Shown piece by piece: positions 10,884-23,204 of a DNA stretch of 64,000 bases. The notes beneath the pieces were generated by a model. The model was given only the letters and a program-made list of their open reading frames with translations, did not search any database and was not told the origin of the DNA. Both the position numbers and the translations under genes were made by a program. This DNA comes from Boswellia sacra (taxonomy: Eukaryota; Streptophyta; Magnoliopsida; Sapindales; Burseraceae). How positions within the stretch are numbered: position 1 is the first letter of the stretch; every line of letters begins with the position of its first letter. Location: assembly GCA_013180625.2 (NCBI GenBank), contig SNVD02015926.1, positions 58,509 to 122,508 on the forward strand, given 5' to 3'.

Positions 10884-13800
10884 GGGATTAGCTATAATGC
10901 ATCCCATGTATTGATCCATCCTTTTTTTGGAGTATAACTAAAAATTAAAATTACTAGAAGGTCCTATTTGCAATTAAATTATTTTATATTATAATAAATT
11001 AAAATGAGGTAACTGATTTGACTGATTTTCTAATATCATTACAAAACTTTCATATCTTCACAAAATAATAAAAAATATAATAAACTATTAATTAATATAT
11101 AGTTTGGCATTTTATCGAACAATTACTGTTCATAAAAAAAAGTAATTCAAACATGTCAATTTAATGAATCTAATTGAACTAGAATAACAAGACAATGAAA
11201 TGAAAACTTATAATTACAAATTTAAAGATTAAAATTATATGTCAAGAAAATTAAAACACCTAGGAGCGTTCTTAAATTCAGATATCGAGCATGCAAAAAG
11301 ATTATTCAATATCAACAATATCAATTAGGATAGATACCTGTAGGTACACTTCAATGTGACCAGATCTTGATATATGGATTCAAAAGATTCATTTATAGTA
11401 TATAATGAGGAAATTTTAGAAGAATCAATATCCTTAGGAAAAAATGAAATTAGGAAACAATGAATTTAAAAACTCAGACCCGCGAGACACGATGAAATGC
11501 TATTTAAAAATACAAAACATGTAGAGTTTTGGAATTTCATAATGTTTACTTAAAAAAAATTGTAACATAATTTTGTGAAGAGCTTATAATTCATTATACT
11601 AACTCTTATTTACAACTACACTTGTGAGCTATAATAAAGCTAAATTAATTGCTAAAATTACCACTCTATAACATTAAAAAAAATTTCTAAACTTTTCATT
11701 AAAATATCTCATTATAAATCCGACAAATTTTTTTTAAAAATCTTTTAATACAAATCTAAATAAATATTCATATTTATTAAAAAGAAATAGTTTAACATTT
11801 TCAAATTTTCGTTACATTGTAATTACATAGATACATACATTATTGTCATGGACATTTAAAAATATATTTCTTTTTTGTTCAATTAAACACATTAAGTAAT
11901 TGGTGGATTGTATTACCACTTAAAAATAATATTGTTACTAGTAATAAAAATTAGTATTTTATGTTAATTTAAACTTATTGTAAATATAAATTTAACATTT
12001 AACAACAAATATAAATGGCAGAAAAATTTTAAATTAGTTGTAATGATGACATTTAATTTATGTCATGTTATACAGAGGTAATTGAAAATATTTTTCACTA
12101 CTTCAATTGAGAAATTGTGTTAATCTTAATAAAAATCACAAATACCTTATATTGTTTAAACTTCTTTTATTCTAAAATACTTAGAGTTTAAAATATTTTA
12201 CAACTCAACTAAAATGTAATATCATCATAGGCATAATTACATTACTGTATAGCACTTTAAGAAGTAAATTACTTATTTTTTATTGATAATTATATTCTAG
12301 ATTAGGAGAAAACAATTTCACCAATTAGTTAAACTCTTACGAATAGCCAATAGCCCACAGCTTAGAAGTTATTACACATTACAAGAATAATTTGAGAAAA
12401 AAATATATTTTTAAAAATTTAAAATGGTAATAGCAATTTCTCATCAGCGAAATAAAGGACACCAAAATCTAATAAAATCAAATTTTTAAACTTGCAATCA
12501 AACAAGACATTAACAAGAAACGATGAACTTGTTAAACATAGAGTTTAGTTGTAAAATATTGCACAAAATCTGCAAAAAGGTTAACCAAAGTTGAATCAAC
12601 CAACATTGAAGTCATAGTCTAACACCCAGAAGTAGCAATTTAAAAACCTTCAACATGCAACTAAATGTAAACTTGCTGTTACAAGGAACGATCAACTTGT
12701 AAAAAATAATACTCACTTGTAAAACAAAATATAAAATTTAAAACAAGGATCAGCAAAGTTTTAATTAAGAAAGTCTTAGTTGCTACATGACATCTAAAAG
12801 TAAAATCAGAGCTTCAACTTGCAATTATATGTGGACCTGTAACACAGAATAATGAACTTGTAAAACCTAATGTTAACATGTAAAATACAATATGAAATTT
12901 GCAATAAGGTTAACCAAGAATGTAACAGGGAACATTAAAGTTGCAACATGACACCTAAAACTAGAAAAATTAAACCTTCAACCTGCAATCATATGTGGCC
13001 TTGTAAAACAAAATGATAAACTTGTAAAACCCAATGTTAACTTGTAAAATAAAACATGAAAGTTGCATCAAAGTTATCCAAGATGGTAACAATGAACATA
13101 AAAGGTGCAACATGAGACCTAAAACTAGTAAAATCAAAACTTCAACTTCCAATCATACGTAGTCTTGTAATACGGAACAATAAACTTGTAAAACCTAACG
13201 TTAACTTGTAAAATACAATATGAAACTCGTAACAAGGTTAACCAAGGTTGTAACAAGGAACATAAAAGTCGCAACATGACACCTAAACATAGTAAAATCA
13301 AACCTTAAACTTGTAATCAAACATGGACTTGTAACATGGAATGATGAACTTGCAAAACCTCACGTTAACTTGTAAAATACAATATGAAACTCGCGACGAG
13401 GTTAACCAAGATTTTAACAAGGAACATAAACGTTGCAACATGACACCTAAAACTAGTAAAATCAAACCTTTGACTTGCAATCATATGTAAACTTGTAACA
13501 CAGAATGATGAACTTATAAAATACAACATGACACTCGCGACAAGGTTAACCAAGATTATAACAAGGAACATAAAAGTTGCAACATGACACTTAAAACTAG
13601 TAACATCAAACCTTCAACTTGCAATCATACGTAGTCTTGTAATACAGAACGATGAATTTGTAAAACCTTATGTTAACTTATAAAATACAACATGAAACTC
13701 GTAACAAGGTTAACCATGATTGTAACAAGGAACATAAAAGTTGCAATATGACACTTAAAAATAGTAATCAAACCTTCAACTTGCAATCATAGGTGGACTT

Positions 13801-14975
13801 CATGGAATGATAAACTTGCAAAACCTCACGTTAACTTATAAAGTACAACATGAAACTCGCAACAAGGTTAACCAAGATTGTAACAATGAACATAAAACTT
13901 TGCAGCATGATACCTAAAACTAGTAAAATCAAACCTTTAACTTGCAATCATATGTGGACTTGAAATATGAAACAATGAACTTGTAAAACCTAGCGTTAAC
14001 TTGTAACATAAAACATGAAAGTTGCAACAAAGTTAACCAAGATTGAAACAAAGAGCATAAAAATTGCAACGTGACACCTAAAACTAGTAAAATCAAACTT
14101 TCAACTTGCAATCATACGTGGACTTGTAACACGAAACGTGAACTTGTAAAACCGTAAGTTAACTTGCAAAATAAAACACGAAAGTTGCAACAAGGTTATC
14201 TAAGATGGTAATAATGAACATAAAATTTGCAACATGACACCTAAAACTAGTAAAATCAAATTTTCAACTTGAAATCATACATGGACTTATAACAGGGAAC
14301 AATGAACTTGTGAAACCTCACGTTAACTTGTAAAATAAAACATGAAACTCATAACAAATTTAACCAGGATTGAAACAGGGAATATAAAAGTTGCAACATG
14401 ATACATAAAACTAGTAAAATCAAACCTTCAATTTGCAATCATACGAGGACTTGCAACACAGAAAGATGAACTTGTAAAACCTAACCATTAACTTGTAAAA
14501 TTAAACACGAAACTTGTGACAAATCAAAATAAAATACAATAGAAAGCATAAAACTGTAACATGATACAATAATGTTGCTAAATCAATTAATTCTCTTTAT
14601 TTTGTGATAGAATTAAAACTAAATCATCAAATTAAAATAATTTATAAAAAAATTATACTTTTTTAAAACTTATAGTTAATTATAATAAATGTTTTTTTTA
14701 AAGAAGTTGTCTTCTCTTTTTTAAAATTTAATTACATATTAAGCAAGTTTATATGTTTAATATTTAATTATTTAATCAACTTTATTAAAGTAATTAAAAA
14801 TTTAAAAATATTTAGAATGATTTTATGAAACAGAAGCATATAAATGTGTAACCTACTATCACAAGTTAAAATTTTGTTTGTTTATTTGTCATATGGTCCT
14901 TCAATATGATACATATTTATTTTTTCTCCCAGAAATCGGATGTATGAATACATAGGATGTATTATAGCTAATCCC
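10884..14975. mobile_element. Mutator-like element carrying a tandem repeat array
   Basis: The left end GGGATTAGCTATAATGCATC at 10884 is mirrored at the right end at 14975 (reverse complement GGGATTAGCTATAATACATC), with further inverted similarity through ATGTATT and CATCC. Flanks CTATACAAC (10875-10883) and ATATGCAAC (14976-14984) match at 7 of 9, consistent with a MULE 9 bp target duplication. No transposase frame is visible. Bases 10930-12480 are very AT-rich without genes. About 12480-14560 is a tandem array. The termini resemble those of the MITE in the kinase gene intron. Confidence 0.7.
12480..14560. repeat. Tandem array, ~163 bp unit, about 12 copies
   Basis: A unit containing ACTTGCAATCATA, GAACTTGTAAAACCT, GTTAACTTGTAAAATA, AAGGTTAACCAAGATTG and GCAACATGACACCTAAAACT recurs. 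Recognisable unit starts are near 12649, 12811, 12977, 13140, 13303, 13469, 13612, 13774, 13934, 14099, 14263 and 14426. Spacing is 160-166 bp except one short unit (about 143 bp before 13612). The first copies are the most diverged. Short minus-strand frames in it (such as 12970-13152, 13298-13480 and 13929-14111) recur because the unit repeats, not because it codes. Confidence 0.88.
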
Positions 14976-15004
14976 ATATGCAACATGAGTAATTATATTT
15001 ATCT

Positions 15005-17557
15005 GGATGAAATATTTTCCATGAACCCGAGCTTTGCTGTAATTATAAAATGACCCTCATATTTGAGAAATAACTTCAAATGATCTTGATGTTAATTTGT
15101 TGTTAACTTGGATTTTTTAAAAGGCATATCAGTAACCTTGGTTATTTTGAAAATTTCATTGATTTTTCAATAAAAAATAAAAGGGCATTCCCACTCCCTT
15201 CTCTCTTTCCTCTTTTAGTCTCTCTCTTTCTCTCTCTTCTCATACCTATACTATCCTCACCTAGGCAATTGGGTTTTGCTTAATTAATCCATATCTCAAC
15301 TTTCTTCACCGCTATTCAAAACTAGTTACCACCAAAATAATTAAAACCCATAGCCAGCACTAAGTCAACCATCAAAATCAAAACCTAGAACTTCAGTAGA
15401 AATCACAACCAATGTCAACGCCTCACTAGCCTTCCAATTCCTTGTCAATCACCACCATTGATGTCATTTTGAAGCTATCCTTTAAATCCAAGCTTTTCTT
15501 CTTGATTTTTGGCAAACACATGTGGATTGTTTCTAGGTTTTTGGAGAAGAGGTTGTGGAGGTGTGACTTGGTGAAAGCTTGGCGGTAGTTGTTCAATGAT
15601 CGGATGGCGATGACAACAAACTACATTCTTGAGTTGAGCATGATGGGGTTGTGAATGGGCGGGGTTCCAGTGAGATTTGCGGTTGTCTATGTTTTTGTTT
15701 TAGAGATTGTAGGATCTCACTTTTGATTTTTTGATTTTTATAATTTTTAATAAATTCAGTTTTATACCATAAATAAGTCACTCTATGCACAGCACTCACA
15801 GGCAGGGTGGGCATTGATTGGCTCGAGTCGGGTTTGGACCCGACCGGTCAGACCTAATAGCTATTGGGGTGGTGGAAAATAGACCCGATTTCAAGTAGAA
15901 AATATGTTGGAATCGATGAGATCCAAGGGTGATCGTATCCAGTTGAGTTTTATCGGATAATCAAGTTAGATTTGGGCTCAATAAGGATATTAAACCCAAC
16001 CCAATAAAGCTTTTTAAGCTACTTTTCTTTGTATTTTATATTAAAGTGTTACTGACTTATTGGTCAGGCTTAAGGCTTGTTTATACAAATTCCCTAATCC
16101 AATTGACAACAATTTAACAAATATATAGTTATATATGATCCTAAAAAATTGTTTAAAATTATGAATTTTTTGTATCTTTGTTTATCCAATATCCGCTGTC
16201 ATATCAAACTAGCAACATAGAATCCCATCTATCATAGTCACAGAGAAAAGAGTTCTTTTATTAATAAATCATTTGCCTTCTAAATTTACTAAAACTCAAT
16301 CTAATTTTAAAATTTTACAAATCACTCCTAAAAGCTTAGAAAATCATCAGAAATATCAACATAGCTTCAAATTCTATCCAAACTTCTCCAAACTTTTATA
16401 AATCATAATAAAACACCAAAAAAATAATAAAATTAAATTAAAAATTAAAAAACCAGCTAATTAATCTGATCGGATCTAAACCTAATCCAATCCAACATTT
16501 CACAAAAACATATTCAAAACAATAAAAAAAATCAACTCTTGAAACTCGTTTAAAAAGTTTAAAAAAATAAAAATAAAAACCGAAAAATTTAGCAGAAAAA
16601 ATAAGCTAAATCTTCACTCGAAGGAGGATTGATACATTTTAGTCACTCAAAACTCAACAGCTCCTTCAGTCCATAAACAATGATTTTATTTTGTAGCTGA
16701 GACGTGAGAAGTGTGGGAGGAGATATCTTTTTGTTTTGAGTGAGAGACAAAAAACACGAAGGCTGAATATAAGGAGGAGGATGAGGAGGAAGATACTATT
16801 ATTGATCTTATTATGATGTTTTCTTTGTTTTCGTTCTTTTTTTCATTTTTGTGTTATGTTGAGAGACAGAAAGCAGTGAAAAAGAAGAGACCTAGATTCA
16901 TCTTTTTGTAGAGTTGAGGGAAAGAGGAAGAAGAGAGGTGGACTTGGCGGCTAGGGTTTTCAAAATTGAGAGAAAGGGGAGGCAGAGAGGAGGTGGCTAG
17001 GGTTATGAATGACAAAGGGAGAATGATTTATATTTATATTAGTAATCTAGTGTAGTAGGATGTAAAGTAACATAAGTGATATAATGAATATGAAGAAGAC
17101 ACATGGCAAAATTAATTGTTTTAAATAAAGTATCATCAGTTAGGTCTAATCAGGTTTTGAGGTATATACCCAATCAAAACTTGAAACGCATCATGTCCTT
17201 CTATTTATGCCTGAAATTGGGTTTCCACAAGCATGTACCCGACCAAACCCGATTCTAGTTGGATAAACTCGATCGGGTCGGTTAAAAGTGCCCACCCCTA
17301 CATACAAATAGAGAGTTGGCCGACTGGTATAAGGTAAGGTTTAACTAGGCTTGCTTGGTCTTGAGTCACATCAAACTCAACTATTTTCAACATTTTCAAA
17401 TAGGGGTAATAAATTCATTTTACATCCTAAATGATGTCCAAAGGGTACTACAATCATTTCATTGTTAGCCATCAAACTTAACAGCAGCAAGTTATGTCAA
17501 GGTTATTTGAAGCTATTTCTAAAATGTGGAGGTTATTATGAATAAAATATTCATTTT
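15005..17557. mobile_element. Inverted-repeat DNA element (MULE-like), interrupted
   Basis: Bases about 15007-15115 (including AATAACTTCAAATGATCTTG) reappear inverted and diverged at about 17460-17554 (reverse complement AATAGCTTCAAATAACCTTG). Both arms share ATGAA.ATATTTT near the outer edge. This gives a 2.5 kb element with long imperfect inverted repeats, as in MULEs. I could not establish a target duplication and the exact ends are approximate. It contains a second, nested inverted-repeat element and no transposase. Short plant-like AG-rich stretches inside (15180-15260) do not form a gene. Confidence 0.5.
15803..17300. mobile_element. hAT-like non-autonomous element, nested
   Basis: The left end CAGGGTGGGCA at 15803 matches the reverse complement of the right end (TAGGGGTGGGCA). 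Both sides carry inward GTCGGGTTTGG-like and ACCCGA motifs. Termini of the form CAGGG(G)TGGGC are typical of plant hAT elements. The adjacent 8-mers match only 4 of 8, so the target duplication is unproven. The interior is AT-rich, with an AG-rich 5'UTR-like stretch around 16890-17010 but no supported ORF. Confidence 0.5.
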
Positions 17558-17704
17558 CTTTAAAATATGATGTAATTGAAACTCCAAGGCATTTTTGAGC
17601 TGTTCATTGCATGTAAATTCTTAAAAATACAATTTCTTTCTTTTTCCTGGTTATAATAATCTCAAATATTAATTTTCTTTTTGATAATTTAACTATGTAT
17701 GTAA

Positions 17705-18358
17705 TGTTGGGACTATAGACCTCCCTAAACTCTACATTTGTATGATATTGTCTACTTTAGGCTAGAGCCCTCATGAATTTACTTTTGGAGTACCCTACCC
17801 AAAATGCCTCATAGATATGAGACTTTGATCCCACATCCAAAAATCCTCCTCTCAAACAAAGGAACACACTATCTTGTATTTTTCTGGATCTCCCCTCAAC
17901 TGATCATCCATCTGTTTGCTCCATAGAGGACCACCTATTCGAGAGCTTGCTCTATCTAGGTGCTAAATAGAGCCCAACCACGAATCCAATCGTGAGCTTA
18001 ACTGGGGTCCACCACCTTTGTTCTGTATTATGAGAGTTCTTTTGGCATATTCTGGGCCAGGCTTTGATATCACTTGTTGGGACTATGGACCTCCCTAACT
18101 CTATATTGGTTGATATCACTTGTTGGGACTATGGACGTTGGTATGATATTGTCTACGTTGGGCTCAATACCTTATAGATTTACTCTTAGACTCTATCCAA
18201 AAGGCCTCATACCAATGGAAATACTTGTCTATACTTATATGCCCATGATTCTCTCCATGTCTAAACAATGTGGGACTTTGTTCGTGCACCTAACAACTGA
18301 TATGCCTATGATCCTCTCCATGTCTAGGCGATATAGGACTTTGATCGCACATCTAACA
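17705..18358 (-). mobile_element. TRIM-like miniature LTR retrotransposon
   Basis: TGTTGGGACTAT begins at 17705 and recurs at 18075 and 18121. Both terminal regions share TACTTTTGGAG/ATTTACTCTTAGA-type and GGGACTTTG..C.CA blocks. The element ends ...CTAACA at 18358. Flanks TGTAA (17700-17704) and TGTCA (18359-18363) match 4 of 5. The bases before 18075 (GGCTTTGATATCA) resemble the reverse complement of a tRNA-Met primer site, implying antisense orientation. There is no coding capacity. The right LTR start is itself partly duplicated 46 bases apart, so a reading frame across it (18074-18370) is not a gene. Confidence 0.6.
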
Positions 18359-19138
18359 TGTCATTACTAAAATTTTTATAATACATGGATGAAAGAGGAT
18401 AATATATAGGGTTATCGAACATTTGTGCTTTTAAACTTTGACATTCATCATCATAATTAATTTAATGACACGAAAAGACAAAAGTAAAGGTAATATTGAT
18501 TTTTTTCTTGTATTCATTTACACTAAAAGACAAAAACACTTATTAATTTGATCAAGGGCAAAGGTATTATTATGTAACTTCCCGACCAAATACATGTGGT
18601 GCCATATTGAATATTTCACCACAATTAATAGAATAAACAATTAGAAGACATTATTTTGGTTGACTGGAAAAGAAAATTAGTAGGAGAGTATAAAAATCAA
18701 CACAAAATAATTACAATAGGATTTTACGGAGTTAGCAATGTTTGATGTCTACGCAATGGATTAATAACCTGGCCAAGCTAATTTTGCCAACAAGAAATCC
18801 GATTTTTTTAGGGTGATTTTAACAGGTGAAGATAATGAGGTGTACTAAAAATAAATAGAAAATGATCAATATTCGAAGGCCGAACGTGGATGTCTCCAAT
18901 AGACAGCTAGCTTAACCTCTAGATCACAAAGCTCCAATAGACTGGCACAAAAGCAAAATCTTAGTGAGATGTTTTGTCGAGGAAAACATCTCTCTCTCCT
19001 ATTCTTGGCCTTTGATGCTCATCTTGCCATCCAAACCTCTGTCAATCCCCAAATGGAACTGCAATAAACAAAACATCAATCAGCTAGCTCTGGCAACCCT
19101 AACTCGTTATCCTTTGTTGTTGTCTTCCTTTTGTATGA
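18359..19138 (+). promoter_or_regulatory. Upstream region of the LRR receptor kinase gene
   Basis: No other gene is visible here. TATAAAA at 18689-18695 is a possible TATA box 450 bases before the start codon; without transcript data this is weak. An upstream ORF (18964-19248) begins here and overlaps the kinase start in a different frame. Confidence 0.35.
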
Positions 19139-19248
19139 ATGTCAATGGATACGGCCGGAGCTGCGCGCACGCCAGCCCCAACGTTATTTCTTGCTCTACT
19201 TATGGTGGCCTCATTCGTTGCTCTGTCATTTGGTGCTTCAGATATTGA
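18964..19248 (+). other. Overlapping upstream ORF
   Basis: A 94-codon frame starts at ATG 18964 and ends 110 bases inside the kinase coding sequence, in another frame. A second ATG in this frame lies at 19135, four bases before the kinase ATG (19139). If the transcript begins upstream, these would compete for ribosomes and lower translation of the kinase. The peptide has no recognisable family and is more likely regulatory or coincidental than a protein gene. Confidence 0.3.
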
Positions 19249-21867
19249 CTCTCTCTTAAAATTCAAGGATTCTCTAGAAGAAAAATCTGCCCTCGAGAAT
19301 TGGAATCCTTCTATAAATCCTTGTTCTTGGAATCTTGCAATTTGGAGTGGTGTGCTTTGCTTGAATGGAACTGTATGGGGTTTGAAGCTTGAACATATGG
19401 GCCTTAAAGGGTTGATAGATGTTGATGCTCTTAATTCATTGCAGTCCTTACGTACAATAAGTTTAATGAACAATAAATTTGAAGGTCCACTCCCTGATAT
19501 CAAGAAAATCGACTCACTAAAGACTGTGTACTTGTCAAACAATCAATTCTCTGGGAACATTCCAGATGATGCATTTATTGGTATGGTAGAATTGAAGAAA
19601 GTGTATATAGCAAATAATAAGTTGACAGGTAAAATTCCTTCGTCGCTTGTTGCCTTGCCTAAGCTTGCCGAATTGAGGCTTGAAGCCAATCAATTTGAAG
19701 GGTTCATACCTGATTTTAAACAGGTGAGTTTAAAGATTGTAAGTTTCGCCAACAATCAATTGGAAGGTCCAATTCCTCCAAGCCTAAGCAAGATGGAGTC
19801 CTCCTCCTTTACAGGTACCTAGCAAAATTTTTTAATTTTTTATTTCTTATTTTGTATTTAGGTGTCAATGTCATTTACCACCGTCATGTTCATATATAAA
19901 GATAGGCTTTAGCTACAATGCATCTGGTGCATTGCATGCACCCATTTTTCTTTTACAAAAAAATATGAAAAATTAGTGAAAAAATGGAAATGTTATAAAA
20001 GCTTGGAAATGCTCGATTTTTTTCCTTTTTTTTATAAATACGTTTCAAATTTTTATGCGCATTTTTTTTTTGTTTTCACAAAATGAAAATGGTGAATGCA
20101 ATGCATTCACGTGGATTGTAGCATGAACGAAATAACATCCACAAATTTCTTGCAACACTAACATTAGCTACTAAACATTTATTTATTATTTACCTGAATA
20201 ATATTAATATGAATTGTTGCAACACAGGGAACAAAAACTTATGTGGGCCGCCTCTAGACCCCTGCCAAGTCTCTCCCAAGAAGGACGAGGCCAAGCAGGA
20301 GGAAGAGGACAGTAACAAGAAGGTTTATGTACTAAAAGTTATCATAATCGTGATGGTAGCGGGAATAGTACTTGGGATTATAGCTGCGGCATTAATCATA
20401 TATCGCTGCAGAAGGCAAACATCACAAATGGACCGAGCCTCATCTTTGGAAGACTCAAACAAGGTACCAACTTCATATGGAAACCAAGTGGAACATAAAA
20501 TTCCCGACGCAGGTGAAGCCAGGAAAAAGGTTGACTATGGGAAGCTATCATTCGTGAGGGATGACACAGAGAGGTTTGATCTTCAGGACTTGCTCAGATC
20601 CTCAGCTGAAGTTCTTGGAAGTGGGACTTTCGGTGCATCATACAAGACGGCGATATCGAGTGGGCAAGCCTTGGTTGTGAAGAGATATAAGCAAATGAAT
20701 AATGTTGGAAGAGAAGATTTTCATGAGCACATGAGAAGGCTTGGGAGGTTGAATCATCCTAACCTTCTGCCTCTCACAGCTTTCTATTATAGGAGAGAGG
20801 AGAAGCTCTTGGTTTTTGAGTTTAAAGAGAATGGTAGCTTGGCTAGTAAACTTCATGGTAATTTATTTATTTATATATACTTGTTTTGTCACCTGAAATT
20901 CAATACTAATTTTAATTTATAATCACTCTCATCATATATTTTGACATAATTAAATTCATCTTTTGAATTAAGCAATGTATAGGGAAGTTTCAAGTCACAT
21001 CGTGTAGAAGAGTTTTATATATGACAATGTTCAGTTGTCTTAGATGTCACAACTAGTGTGATAATTTATACGTTATTTTTGAATGGATTAGGTAGGTACG
21101 GAATTAAGTTTCAAATTGAGTTTAATTTATGTACGAAAATGCTTATAATTGTCTTACATGTCAGTTACAACTAGTATGAGAATTTTGACATAGATGTTGA
21201 TCAGTTATGATTGATTAGACTGATATGATGTTGGTGAATTTAATTGTTTTGTCTAGCCAACCAGACTGCAGAACGACCAGGAGTAAATTGGCAGACCCGT
21301 TTAAAAATCATAAAAGGTGTAGTCAAGGGTTTGGCTTACCTCCACAACGAACTTCATAGCCCAGTCCTCCCTCATGGTCACCTAAAATCATCCAACGTAC
21401 TTCTTGACAAATCCTTTGAGCCACTCTTGACTGATTATGCTCTGAGGCCAGTAATCAACCCAGAGAGTGCCCACATGCTCATGGTAGCTTACAAGTCACC
21501 CGAGTATGCAAAAAATAGCCGCATATCAAGGAAGGCTGATGTATGGAGCCTTGGAATATTAATCTTGGAGTTGCTAACAGGAAAGTTCCCAGAGAACTAT
21601 CTACTACAAGGTTATAATAGCAATTCAAGCTTGTCAACTTGGGTCAATAACATGGTTAAGGAAAAACGTTTAAGTGAAGTTTTCGATAAGGAGATGAAGG
21701 GGACAAAGGATAGCAAGAGTGAAATGATTAATCTTTTGAAGATTGGATTGAGTTGTTGTGAAGAGGATGTAGAATTAAGGATGGATTTGAAGCAAGTTGT
21801 TGAGAAGATTGAGAAGTTGAAAGAGGAAATTAGTGATGATGCAATTGAAGGGTTGACTAAGGATTAG
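19139..21867 (+). CDS. LRR receptor-like kinase, pollen receptor kinase (PRK, LRR III) type
   Basis: Exons at 19139-19814, 20228-20857 and 21257-21867 join through GT-AG introns with both junctions in phase 1. They give 1,917 bases, or 638 residues plus stop, the usual length for this family. Residues ~12-33 are a hydrophobic signal peptide. An N-terminal LRR cap with WNPSINPCSW follows, then about five LRRs to residue ~220. The membrane helix is at ~257-285. The kinase domain starts with the glycine loop LGSGTFGASYK (~354) and keeps the lysine in VVKR. The catalytic HRD is HGH (HGHLKSSN, ~474) and DFG is DYA (~493); SPEYA marks the activation segment end. The lost catalytic Asp suggests an atypical or pseudokinase, as known in several PRKs. 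Family members sense peptides in pollen tubes and signal through ROP-GEFs; that role here is inferred. The start chosen is the ATG giving the signal peptide. Confidence 0.92.
19904..20130. mobile_element. MITE in intron 1 of the receptor kinase gene
   Basis: GCTACAATGCATC...GGTGCATTGCATGCACCC (19912-19950) is mirrored at 20088-20122, whose reverse complement begins GCTACAATCCACGTG and continues AATGCATTGCATTCACC. About 225 bp, non-coding, with a T-rich centre. The GCTA.AATGCATC end resembles the termini of the MULE at 10884-14975, so it may be a MULE-derived MITE. The intron's splice sites are untouched. Confidence 0.65.
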
Positions 21868-22545
21868 TCATCCTTCTCTCAATGTAAATGACTAATTCGG
21901 AACAATGAAGACAAGAATATCCAAATATTGTTAGGGAAGATGAGTTTGCAGGTTCAGATAAATTGGAAAAACATAAATATGGAAAAGAATGATTTTTTAC
22001 GAGGGGGTAAATTTCAGTGTTTATACCAATATATGTAGTTGGGATTGAAGTGATGGATTTGTGGTTTGATTATTGTATAAATGGTGTAAATTTGAATTTT
22101 TAGTTGATAGAACTTCATCTTTCGAGGTTTGGCGAAAAAACAAAACAAAATGAAACTTCACTTCTTCTTCTATATTTTTCTTTCTCTTATTTATTGTATT
22201 CTATTATTATTATTATTATTATTATTACTATTTGCTTCGGTTTAAACTAATGAACAATTAGCTTTATGCTTTAGTTTAGAGGGATCACACAATGGAGGAG
22301 TCAATGATAAACTAAAAATAATGTTCTGGTTTTCTATAAGAAAGCATAACTTTCGTGTTAAAAATTAACAGATATTAATAATAGCACCAAAAAAATTTAC
22401 CGTGGTTACTCAGAAATATGGAAAATATTATAAATTGTAAAAGTATTCATTAAAGTAGATAGGTAATAATTTAAAGGTATTTTTCATTAATCTTATTGGG
22501 TCGTGAAACTAAAGGCAAATACTTTATGTGTTCACAAATTATTAT
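21868..22545. other. Downstream flank of the receptor kinase gene with an (ATT)n microsatellite
   Basis: AT-rich sequence without a gene. An (ATT) run of about eight or nine units lies at about 22203-22229. No strong AATAAA signal stands out, so the transcript end cannot be placed. Confidence 0.55.
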
Positions 22546-23204
22546 TGTTAAGTCCATGCGTTATAGGATTGGTATCTTATACGATACATGTGACATCATG
22601 TGCCAAAGTTAAATTATTTCCAAGTTACTTCATTTTAATTCAACTGTATGTAATTATGAGAATTAGAGTTTGATTAGGATAAATTAAAGGAATCCTGTTT
22701 TTAACTTGGATAGAATTAAGGACATTATCCTAATTCACTTTAGGACAATTAAATTGTCCTATTTAACTTTATGAGACTTTGATTTAATATCTTATTTTTC
22801 TCAAATCCTAATTTATATTCTTATCAAAGTGGATTTAGTTTCTTACCTTGGAGGTAACAGTGAAAACTTCTTGAACAACAATAATATATGGGCAAATCTC
22901 ATATACCACCTATATATTTTGGCTTAATTTTGCACAAAAATACTTTAACACATATAAACGTCATCCCTGTCTTATGAGAAATTCATCATAGGCCACCCTT
23001 TGTTAGTTTTACCATTAAATAGATATAAACAAGTTGAATATGGAAGGTTATAATAATCATTTAATTATATATAGTCAATAATATATAAAATTTAAAGTCA
23101 ACAATAAAAAAAAATCCAAAGACCCAAACAGACAAAACACAAATAACCACTGCCACTACACCAAAAAACCTAATTTCTTCTCTCGCTACTCTTAGATGAC
23201 TTAA

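Noticed and set aside
12480..14560. Regularly spaced repeats that might suggest a CRISPR array
   Set aside because: Units are ~163 bp, similar throughout, with no short repeat plus unique spacer pattern, and the DNA is plant nuclear. It is an ordinary tandem array.
18074..18370. 98-codon plus-strand frame
   Set aside because: It lies across the duplicated LTR start of the TRIM-like element and reflects the repeat, not a gene.
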